DNA of 64,000 bases from Candidatus Aenigmatarchaeota archaeon (GTDB lineage Archaea > Aenigmatarchaeota > Aenigmatarchaeia > CG10238-14 > SCSR01): positions 1-64,000 of the forward strand of contig JACPAE010000003.1 in the NCBI GenBank assembly GCA_016181005.1. Direction: 5' to 3'. Positions 8,376 to 16,500 of this stretch are shown one piece after another. The notes below the pieces were generated by a model, which saw only the letters and a list, made by a program, of their open reading frames with translations, was not told the DNA's origin and did not search any database. The position numbers and the translations under genes were made by a program. The number at the start of each line of letters is the position of its first letter. Position 1 is the first letter of the stretch.

Positions 8376-9251
8376 ATGGCATTGAACTTTTTGCAGAAAG
8401 CATTGTATGGAATTTCTCCGTTTTTTGTAGCATCCATGTTATATGGATGTGCATCTTCACCACCTGTTAACCCTACACCAACAGCCACTCCGCACCCGCT
8501 TGTAAATAAAGTTCAGTGCTACCGAGACGGAAAACCTCAAAGGCTGAGTATTGATGAGATAAATCCTGCCCGTTGTACAATGGATGGTAAGGATGTCCTA
8601 ATTTTCGATATGCCACGCGATGCTAGAATAGGCGATACTGTTAACTTTCGGGTTTATGTTGACAGCAGCGTGTACAATGGAAGTAGTGTGAAAGTGAACT
8701 ACACCAAGGAAAAGATTGTGCGAGAGCCTGACCGATATGACGAGACAGTGAATACGGAAATGTTGACATTGGCTGAAGTTCCGTTAAATAGGGAAGTTAC
8801 GTTGAAATTCAATCCAAGTGGCTCAGGATCTTACAAATTCTTTTTGCCAGGGGTTACATTTTTTGAGCCTGATGTTAGATGGCCTAAAGCTACAACTTCT
8901 TCTGCATATGAAAATGAAGGGCTTATCGGCAGTGTTTGTTTTGGCCGCCCTGCACAGGTATCTGTCAAGTCTGATGTAAGAGAGACAATGGTAGATTCCA
9001 CTGTATTGCTTTCGGTAGATGTGTCACCCGCAGCAGGTGAGTATGGACAGTTAAGAGTGAAAATTAGCAGGGAAGGTAGTATAGTTGACGAGTTTGTAAA
9101 CAGCAGTAAAACTTCGAGATATTTGGTGAATTGGATACCAGCCCAACCCGGTGTATATGATATCGTTGCAAAAAGCGATTATTCTTGCCTTTTCGACGGG
9201 TATATACCGACTACTTCAAACTCTATAAAGGTCTCTGTCAGGGCAAAATAA
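8376..9251 (+). CDS. Predicted lipoprotein with Ig-like beta domains
   Basis: The 291-residue protein has a short leader ending ASMLYGCASS, a lipobox-like Cys near residue 25, and a short Pro/Thr linker (NPTPTATPHP). Two beta-sandwich regions follow. The first contains GDTVNFRVYVDSSVYNGS and VTLKFNPSGSGSYKF, the second VLLSVDVSPAAGEYGQL and WIPAQPGVYDIVAKSD. Alternating strands and the PGVY motif suggest Ig or FN3-like folds. It is probably an extracellular binding or structural protein; no specific family is recognised. Confidence 0.65.
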   Translation: MALNFLQKALYGISPFFVASMLYGCASSPPVNPTPTATPHPLVNKVQCYRDGKPQRLSIDEINPARCTMDGKDVLIFDMPRDARIGDTVNFRVYVDSSVYNGSSVKVNYTKEKIVREPDRYDETVNTEMLTLAEVPLNREVTLKFNPSGSGSYKFFLPGVTFFEPDVRWPKATTSSAYENEGLIGSVCFGRPAQVSVKSDVRETMVDSTVLLSVDVSPAAGEYGQLRVKISREGSIVDEFVNSSKTSRYLVNWIPAQPGVYDIVAKSDYSCLFDGYIPTTSNSIKVSVRAK

Positions 9252-9285
9252 TCATATTCCTACCACTAGTAAATTATAGAAATGC

Positions 9286-9678
9286 TTATACCAATTCTAG
9301 TCCTTCTATACTCTCAAAATGCTTCTTATTGCGTGTAAAAAGTTTAAAAGAGTTAGTTAAGCATATTGATCCTATAAACAGATCTCTCAATGCCAGTGGC
9401 TTACCTCTCTTTTCCAAATCAGAAAGAATTTTTGCCGCTATCTCCATAGAATCCTCGTCCGCACTAGAGAGAAAAAGCGTATTTAACAGCCCTTTGACGT
9501 CCGCCAGTTCTTTTTCTTGCTTTTTGCTTTTGTAAGCGCCTAAATAAAGTTCAAAAGCATTAATATCAGTAGTTCCTAATTCGTTATCTTCCTCAAGCTC
9601 CTTTATTTTCTCTGTAGCCTGAGGTACACTCTTTAGGAAATCTATCAAAACATCGGAATCTATGATTATCTTTCCCAT
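9286..9678 (-). CDS. vapC: VapC-type PIN-domain toxin
   Basis: VapC toxins are Mg-dependent ribonucleases. The PIN acidic residues are visible: D in IIIDSDVLIDFL, E in INAFELYLGAY, and the C-terminal ALRDLFIGSICL followed by LFTRNKKHFESI. Length (about 130 residues) fits. ATG at 9678 is preferred over GTG at 9687. It overlaps the upstream antitoxin by 13 bases, the usual VapBC arrangement. Confidence 0.9.
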   Translation of the reverse strand: MGKIIIDSDVLIDFLKSVPQATEKIKELEEDNELGTTDINAFELYLGAYKSKKQEKELADVKGLLNTLFLSSADEDSMEIAAKILSDLEKRGKPLALRDLFIGSICLTNSFKLFTRNKKHFESIEGLELV

Positions 9679-9914
9679 TTTTTCCACACTTCTCTAATTT
9701 CTTTTTTTAGTTTCTTAATTTCTGCATCACTTTTATATGACCAAGTGCCTGCAAATGACAAAATACTAGGCTTGTCTTCCCTTTTCAAAAGATCAGAAAT
9801 AGCGTCGTTCATTGACACGGGTTTTCTTTCCTTAACTCTAAGCATGCCAACATATTTATTTAATCTGTTGTAAATCTCTTCCTTAATTTTAATTGTTTTT
9901 TCCACTTTCTCCAC
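9666..9914 (-). CDS. vapB: VapB-type ribbon-helix-helix antitoxin
   Basis: The protein begins KTIKIKEEIYNRLNKYVGML, an RHH strand-helix, with the second helix in SMNDAISDLLKRED. The C-terminal tail (SILSFAGTWSYKSDAEIKKLKKEIREVWKKWER) is the part expected to wrap the VapC toxin. It lies directly upstream of and overlaps vapC. The operon probably represses itself through the RHH dimer. Confidence 0.88.
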   Translation of the reverse strand: MEKVEKTIKIKEEIYNRLNKYVGMLRVKERKPVSMNDAISDLLKREDKPSILSFAGTWSYKSDAEIKKLKKEIREVWKKWER

Positions 9915-9983
9915 CTAGTAGTATTTGTATACTTCTGTATTTAAAGGTTTGGAATTATTACAAACTTTCTTATAACATCGGTC

Positions 9984-10014
9984 ACCATATAGTGGCAACA
10001 GAATAGAAAAGCTT
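9984..10014 (+). repeat. 31-bp promoter-linked repeat, copy 1
   Basis: ACCATATAGTGGCAACAGAA plus AGAAAAGCTT is shared with copy 2 at 10693-10723 with one mismatch (G/A in GTGRCAAC). It lies just upstream of an AT-rich TATA-like stretch and the gene at 10060. Confidence 0.75.
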
Positions 10015-10059
10015 ATATTTAATATCCTTTAGTTAAATATTCTAATAACAGGTGTGAAT

Positions 10060-10263
10060 ATGCAAGAATACCAAATGCAGCGTGTTAAAATCGACAAGGA
10101 GACTGTCAAGAGTGTGGCCGACGTATTGGCAACCGAAATCGCAAACAGAATGTATAACAAGTTGCTGATGCTGAAATTTCTGCCTGAGATAAAGGCTGTC
10201 GAAAAGGGGAAAATCAAGGCCTTAAAAGGTGCTGAAATACATAATTTCCTTAATCCACGCTAA
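10060..10263 (+). CDS. Small antitoxin-like protein
   Basis: ATG at 10060 is chosen over GTG at 10054. The 67-residue protein begins QEYQMQRVKIDKETVKSVADVLATEIANRMYNK, an RHH-like strand-helix pattern. It ends EIKAVEKGKIKALKGAEIHNFL, a tail often seen in archaeal antitoxins. It is convergent with, and overlaps by 4 bases, a RelE-like gene rather than preceding it, which is unusual for a toxin-antitoxin pair. Confidence 0.6.
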   Translation: MQEYQMQRVKIDKETVKSVADVLATEIANRMYNKLLMLKFLPEIKAVEKGKIKALKGAEIHNFLNPR

Positions 10264-10592
10264 GTAAATATTTTCTCAAGTCCAGCTCTAACAGCTATGG
10301 AAAGCTTGAATCTTAATTCTTCGATAGCTTTTTCCTGCTTATCTTTGTGCTCCCAATCGGCTACATAGTATTTGTTGTTCTGCTGGTCCAATATCACATA
10401 AAGCCTATAGGGAGGTTTCATTACTTTCATTTCACACAGCAGATAATGGCCCTCGACATCTAGAATTTTCAATGCATCCCTACCCATCTCTTCTATCTTC
10501 TTAATGAGTCTAGATACTATTTTCAAATGCGAACTGTATTTAACGTCTTTCAATTTCTCTTGCAGAGACTGTAGAAGTATAATATCATTCAT
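10260..10592 (-). CDS. RelE/HigB-like protein
   Basis: The 110-residue product has an N-terminal helical part, then LLCEMKVMKPPYRLYVILDQQNNKYYVADWEHKDKQEKAIEEL. That strand pattern and lysine-rich helix resemble RelE-superfamily mRNA interferases. No co-directional antitoxin gene is adjacent. The convergent small gene may be its partner or unrelated. Catalytic residues cannot be set from sequence alone. Confidence 0.5.
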   Translation of the reverse strand: MNDIILLQSLQEKLKDVKYSSHLKIVSRLIKKIEEMGRDALKILDVEGHYLLCEMKVMKPPYRLYVILDQQNNKYYVADWEHKDKQEKAIEELRFKLSIAVRAGLEKIFT

Positions 10593-10692
10593 GCTAATAG
10601 ATTATTTCTGATGATAATAAAATTTGGCATGCGCACCGCTGGCACTGCCCACACTTAATTTACATGGTGTGATGGAAAGTTTTCTTATTCCT

Positions 10693-10723
10693 ACCATATA
10701 GTGACAACAGAATAGAAAAGCTT
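10693..10723 (+). repeat. 31-bp promoter-linked repeat, copy 2
   Basis: Thirty of 31 bases match copy 1 at 9984-10014. It ends AAAAGCTT and is followed by TTAAGATAA, which looks like the TATA region of the surface-protein gene starting at 10750. Both copies therefore sit at the same place relative to a plus-strand promoter, suggesting an activator or operator site rather than a transposon end. Confidence 0.75.
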
Positions 10724-10749
10724 TTAAGATAAGCTGATAAAGTTTGAAT

Positions 10750-13077
10750 ATGCCACTAAGAGGAATAACGACGATGTTGCATGAAGTAAGACATGTGCCT
10801 AATGCTGCTCCGCCTCCTTTACTGGCTGGTCTGCTAGAAGCCGGGAACTCTGTTTATAAACTAGTGCAAGGCGATCCTAGAGTAACAGATACCGATCTGA
10901 TTGTTCCTGTGGCAAGAGATTCTGGGAATGATTTTGACTATCCCTGGGCGTGGCAACGTAGACGCGGCATTTATCTTCCGGAAAGTCATAGAACGCCTGT
11001 ACCTGTACGAATAGAGAAGAGAAAAGCGCCGGGTTATTTGCAACCTGTATCCAGACTCGCAGCCGCTTCATTGATAGGCACCCTATTTACGTTAAACTCG
11101 GGCGGCATTTCAAGTGCTTCTGCCGTACACCAAGATAATGCCGTTGCTAGTGAGAATCTCCAAGCCGGCAAACCTGTCTTAAAGGGGCCTTTGAACAATA
11201 CCCGTTTGCCTGGTCTCGGCACCGAACTTAGTTTCACGCTCCCGTCTGGATCTGTATGGTATCATGCTCAAGTAATGCCGTACAACAATGACGGCCCTGG
11301 GATAAATCTCATTATTGGTGACGAGAAGCTGGTGGGGGCCGGTTCTTATACTGTCCAGCAGCCTGTGCTTGGAGAAGGGAATTACGTAATGCTTCCTGGC
11401 ATGAACTATAGGTGGAGAATAAGGGCCAGCAGCAAGGCTGCATTTCCTGCAGAAGATGATCCGTCATGGGGGCAATGGTCAGACGAATGGTCATTTGGAA
11501 CTGCAAATGCAACAAGCGCTACGATAAAGCCCTTATTCCCAAAGCCTGTGGCTACAGATGCAGTATTGGATTTGCCGGAGCCTACTGTTTACTGGTTCGA
11601 TGAAAATCCAAACATTTTTTACTATGAAGTCCAGGTGAGCACTGATCCTGATTTTGGGGAAAGAGGCGCAATAGCGCCTGTATGGCACAATCTAATTCAT
11701 GGCGGCGTTACGGAAGCATTGAACAGCTATAGGTTGCCGAAGAATCTGCTGCGGACGGGAGAGCAGTATCACTGGCGGGTCAGGCCGAGAATACAAGGGG
11801 ACGGCATACCGGTAGCATGGTCTCCCGCATGGAGTTTTCGCTATTCTCCGCCTTCGGGTGCAAGCGTTACCATTTACAACATGGCCAAGGATGCCCTGGA
11901 GCCTGGGATAGCAGAGGCGTTCAGAAATGTCCAGAATAACGTGAATGCACAGAGCGCTGTTGAAATATTGATTAACATGAGCAAAACCAGTAGGATGGTG
12001 TACGACAAGAGGACGGACTTGCTGCTTGTGCATACGAACGACGGGTTGATTAGCAATGAGGAGATTAGTAAATTGCTGGACGTGGATGGCGATGGGATTC
12101 CTAACAGAATTGAAAGGCTGCAGGGGACGAGTAGCTGGGATCCGTTGGATTATGATCCTAGGAATATATCAAAGAAGTATATTTGGATTGTAAATGGATC
12201 TCGACTTTCATCCAATCCCAGAAGTCAAGAAGCTCTTATTGAATCCGATCCTTTAGAGTTTTATCATACACTTAAGGAATTAGGGTATACAGAGGATCAG
12301 ATTTATTTATTCTCACAGCATTCATTTCCAGGTATTGTTGCAAAATATGTTTGTGTTTTTGAAAGACAACTTTGCAACGAAAGAGACGTTACTAGAGGGA
12401 ATGAAGCAAAATTTAGATCACTCCTAGATGTTGCCGGCTTGGTTGATGATAAAGTTGGATCTGATGTATGGCTAAATTGGTGGAGAAATGGCGAGGTAGG
12501 TCTTAGTGATAATTTATTGACAGCTTATGGAACAGTTCAACTGGATTATGAAAATAATGCTGTCACCTGGGAAAATCTTAGCAGATCTTTGATGTCTACA
12601 CAAACAAAACCGAATGATGAGATTTATATTGTGTTAGTTGATCATGGGGGCTTTGACGAATTTGGACGAGGTTACTTTGCACTAAATCCTAATGAAGCAC
12701 TACGGCATTATCAACTAAACCAAATATTAAGAAATAAACAATTTGGTAGGGCTGTAATAATTCAAGATAGTTCTTATGCGGCATCGCTACTTCAAGATTT
12801 GGATAAAGATCAAAACTTACAACTAGCACCACTTCAAAATGTAATTACAATAGGTTCTACATGGCAAGACAATAAAACTGGTGCTGCCTATCCAACCAAA
12901 TGGTCATCTTATTTACTTGAAAAAAATCCGTATCTTTCAGTAGGACAATCACTACAACTATTACAAGAATTTCCTTCTGACGGTTCAAGAGGTCCCCACC
13001 CTGTGTACATTCAACCTTTTGGTATGAACATAGAAACGGCAAGGAATGGATTCTTCTTTAATCCTTCTTTTAGATAG
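10750..13077 (+). CDS. Secreted multidomain protein with C13-like (legumain fold) domain lacking Cys
   Basis: ATG at 10750 is preferred over TTG at 10744. An N-terminal segment of about 100 residues precedes a hydrophobic stretch (LAAASLIGTLFTLNSGGISSASA). Two FN3-like domains follow, each with a YRWRIRASS or YHWRVRPR strand and a WG.WSDEWSF or WSPAWSF strand. A Ca-binding type repeat reads LDVDGDGIPNRIE. The C-terminal part (from about residue 475) is caspase/legumain-like: YIWIVNGSRLSS, then IYIVLVDHGGFDEFG with the catalytic-type His, then AVIIQDSSYAASLLQDL. In bacterial C13 relatives the last motif reads DSCYSGS; here Ser replaces the Cys. The C-terminal third is visibly more AT-rich, hinting at domain acquisition. 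Confidence 0.7.
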   Translation: MPLRGITTMLHEVRHVPNAAPPPLLAGLLEAGNSVYKLVQGDPRVTDTDLIVPVARDSGNDFDYPWAWQRRRGIYLPESHRTPVPVRIEKRKAPGYLQPVSRLAAASLIGTLFTLNSGGISSASAVHQDNAVASENLQAGKPVLKGPLNNTRLPGLGTELSFTLPSGSVWYHAQVMPYNNDGPGINLIIGDEKLVGAGSYTVQQPVLGEGNYVMLPGMNYRWRIRASSKAAFPAEDDPSWGQWSDEWSFGTANATSATIKPLFPKPVATDAVLDLPEPTVYWFDENPNIFYYEVQVSTDPDFGERGAIAPVWHNLIHGGVTEALNSYRLPKNLLRTGEQYHWRVRPRIQGDGIPVAWSPAWSFRYSPPSGASVTIYNMAKDALEPGIAEAFRNVQNNVNAQSAVEILINMSKTSRMVYDKRTDLLLVHTNDGLISNEEISKLLDVDGDGIPNRIERLQGTSSWDPLDYDPRNISKKYIWIVNGSRLSSNPRSQEALIESDPLEFYHTLKELGYTEDQIYLFSQHSFPGIVAKYVCVFERQLCNERDVTRGNEAKFRSLLDVAGLVDDKVGSDVWLNWWRNGEVGLSDNLLTAYGTVQLDYENNAVTWENLSRSLMSTQTKPNDEIYIVLVDHGGFDEFGRGYFALNPNEALRHYQLNQILRNKQFGRAVIIQDSSYAASLLQDLDKDQNLQLAPLQNVITIGSTWQDNKTGAAYPTKWSSYLLEKNPYLSVGQSLQLLQEFPSDGSRGPHPVYIQPFGMNIETARNGFFFNPSFR

Positions 13078-13127
13078 CTAAGTAACATAATATATATCAA
13101 GGCAAAAACAATTAATTATTGTAAAAG

Positions 13128-13580
13128 ATGCGAGTATACAATCAATACAGTAGAGGTGCTGGGAAAACTTCTGAAAGAAAAAATCGATTAGTCGAGATAT
13201 CAGGCGGATTATTGTTGCTTTTTTTAATTTTTATTGCAGGGCTTTTTATCGGAGGTATATTTGCTAGCGGCGGCCCATACAAAAATCTTTTTCTTGTCGA
13301 CCCATTCAACGTGAATGTGAAAGGCTATTTTCTTACGCAAGAATTTGTCGGTATTATCGAAAGCGTCGGCGCTGATCAATTGGCGGTAAAGGTGGGTGAT
13401 GAAACAGTTGTAGTGAGCATAAATCAGCCGATAACATTGCTTGACTGCGGTGGAAATTTTGAAGAATTGAATTGTGAATATAGCCCAAGCACCACTCTAG
13501 ACGATCTCCAAAATAAACAAGTTCTGATACGGGCTACCAGAACGGCGAATGGTTATGAGATTACAGGAATTTGGTATTGA
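13128..13580 (+). CDS. Single-pass membrane protein with small extracellular beta domain
   Basis: A basic N-terminus (about 28 residues) is followed by one transmembrane helix, LLLLFLIFIAGLFIGGIFA. A beta-rich domain of about 100 residues follows (GIIESVGADQLAVKVGDETVVVSI, DLQNKQVLIRATR), which resembles an OB-like barrel with two Cys. Its end overlaps the start of the giant surface-protein gene by 32 bases in another frame, so the two are translated together. The function is unknown; a role in export or anchoring of its neighbour is a guess. Confidence 0.6.
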   Translation: MRVYNQYSRGAGKTSERKNRLVEISGGLLLLFLIFIAGLFIGGIFASGGPYKNLFLVDPFNVNVKGYFLTQEFVGIIESVGADQLAVKVGDETVVVSINQPITLLDCGGNFEELNCEYSPSTTLDDLQNKQVLIRATRTANGYEITGIWY

Positions 13581-16500
13581 TTCAAGCGGTCATAAGGTAT
13601 TGTTTGCGATTTCGCTGGCAGCCTTTTTGCTTGCTGTTTTAGGTTTTGGGTATTCCCACGCATTTTACCCTCCCCAAGGCCCTATCGGATCCTGCACTGC
13701 CGGAGGCACTACAGAATGCAACAATGCTTATCCAAGCTATGCGGATGCGTACTGCTTTGATTGCGGTGGGGGTTCTGGATGCTACGAGGTATGTGAAGCG
13801 ACAGCCGCAGGACATGGGTCGGCATGCGATACCGGGGGCGGCACCAAGAGGCGATGCTACGATGAGTGCAGCTCAATTGGCGTAGCTCAAGATGACAACA
13901 AATGCTCTGGCTATTGTAAGCCCTACTCCACAACTACAAGCCAGAGTGATCTTACTGCATGCAATGACAAGGCGCCTGGAACAATTATCAATGACGGCAG
14001 AGTTTATACAGAAGGCGATGATGGTGTTATATGGTGCAACAATAACTGTCAATACGACACGGCTGAATGCGCTAATGACGGATGGTACACTGTAGGACAG
14101 CCGAAATGGGTAAGTACAGGTGCTTGTACTCAAAAGGAGCAGGTGCAAAAAGAAAAAAGAAACTATTATGTGACCACGACATGCCAAGTTGAGGTACTCG
14201 ACACCCAATGGTTTGATACAGGGAAGACAGGAACTAAAACAGACGGGACAACATGCACAACAGCTGATGGTAAAAGCGGTGCGTGCAAATCTGGAAGCTG
14301 TGTAGAGCCGGCTGTAGAGTGTTCTTCTTACGCAACTAGCACAAAGTGTGGGCAAAAAAGTTACGACACGTGCACAGCAAGATGCACATCCGATGGCAGA
14401 AGATATTATGACTGCTATGCATCGCAAAAAACTAATTGTGTGGGACAGATATTTTGTGCACAGGAGGATAGCCAGTGTAAGGTATGTTCTTCGTACGCAA
14501 CACAGACTAGCTGCATTAGTCAACAGACATGTTGCTGGGATCAGCCTACCAGTGGATGTAACCTAGCTACTGTAGGACCGTGTAGAGGATGTGCGTCACC
14601 ACCACCGGCCGAAGGTCAACAATGTAACCCTGAAGGTTGTCCATTAAGATGCTCTACTGACTTAACCTGCGACACATCCACCAACAAATGCGTTAAAACT
14701 GGTCTTCAACCCTGCGCCACCAACGGCTGCTCAACCCAAGGAACCACCCGCTGCACCAACGACGTGGAACAAAAATGCGACAACTACGGCAAAAACTGCC
14801 TTGAATGGGATGCCGACAAATCCTGCAATTACGGCTGCTCAGGAAGCACCTGCAAGGCAGGACCCGGAAACACTTGCTTTTCAGGATGCGGAAGCTATTG
14901 CCTTCCTTTCTCAGAAAACCCAGTCAGGCTATACTCCGGCACATGCCGTTGGTACGGGCCTTATGATTTAAGATGCTCCTACAGCACGGAGACGTGCAAC
15001 GACTTCAACGAGTGCACAACAAATAGCTGCACGCCAGGCAGCTGCGCCTATACAAACAAAACTGACGGCACGCCGTGCTCACTTACCTACCAGCAAAAGG
15101 TTTCTGACAACAACATACTTGGCGGAAGTGAAGACAGTTCTGTAACAACTGATAGCGGTGTTGCTGCATTTGCCTGGAAAAAAACCAGCAACTCAGCTGA
15201 CATTTACATAACAATCGCCCAGCCAAACGGCGCTTCGCAAGACATTCTTGTTGAGAGGAGCGTGGCAGAGAAGTCTGGCTCTTATTACCAATGGGATAGT
15301 GCCACTATTTACGGTCCTACTGTTTCTTATTCGGCAACTGACGATTCTTTCCTTGTTGTATGGACAACAGTCGCAAAATATACGACTGTGGAAGAGGTTA
15401 CTAGACGATATGATTACAACGGACAACCCCGGACAAGCAACGAGACCATATACTGGTACAACTATTCCATATATGCCGCAAGCGTGAAAAATGGCGTGGC
15501 CGGCGCCAAACAAGTAGCTGCCAGTGGTAGCATAAAACTCTTCAATAAAGATTCTGCTTCAACTCTTTTTTACAAGCCTGTTGTAGCCTACTCTTCTGCT
15601 GACAACAAGTTCATAATAGCATGGATAAATTTGAATCAAACAGAACAGCTGTGCTACTATAGAGGTGTTAGTTACAATTGTGGTCAGTATTCTAATTACG
15701 TCGATCTACAAGGGGCTATAACTGATGCGAATGGTAAAGTTCTCAACAAGGTGTATTTTGGAACACATGGGCTAAGTTATTCTCTGTATGGATCGATTGT
15801 TTCTCCAGACATCCAGCTTAAAAATTCCCCTCTTATAGCTGCATCAGACGACGGCCGCTTCCTGGTTCTTTGGACGCTGGACAGCTACCAGTATACGGGA
15901 GACGAAGATAGAGAAGAGTTGACACTAACCGAACATAGAACAGTCGGCTATGCTGTGAACTCTTCCACCGGGAAATTCTCAACTCCATACAGCGCAGGCT
16001 ACAGAAACATAGTGTACGACACAAGAGGTAGGGCCACAACTGACAACCCATATAGGCCATATCATGCACTGAGCTACTCCCCTGCCGACAAAGAGTTTGT
16101 AGTGGGTGTTGTTGAATACAAACGGCTGGAATACGACACTAGCTCAGGCAGGTTCCGCAATCCCCTTTACGACACCGTAGTTAAATTCATTGGCAATAAC
16201 AACGTCAGGTCGTTTGTTGTCAACCACGTGGACGGAGGCTACTACCAGACTAATCCTAATAGCATAAAATTGTTCCGCACGAACGACAATAAATTCATTG
16301 TTCTCTGGAAAGATTATTGGAACTCTGTAACAAACGAGTTCAATGTAAGGCCTACGTTTGCAATCCTGGGCAAGCCGCCTGTTGTCAGCAACGGCTCTCC
16401 AAGTGGGACGGTAACTACCGGAAACGTCGCCATGTCTGTCCAGACAGACAATCCATCCATATGCAGATATTCAACAACATACGGCAAGGACTTTGGCTCA

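Noticed and set aside
8225-8488. Minus-strand 87-residue ORF with a plausible helical C-terminus
   Set aside because: It lies antisense to the leader of the lipoprotein at 8376 and across that gene's TATA box, and no good internal start gives a shorter form.
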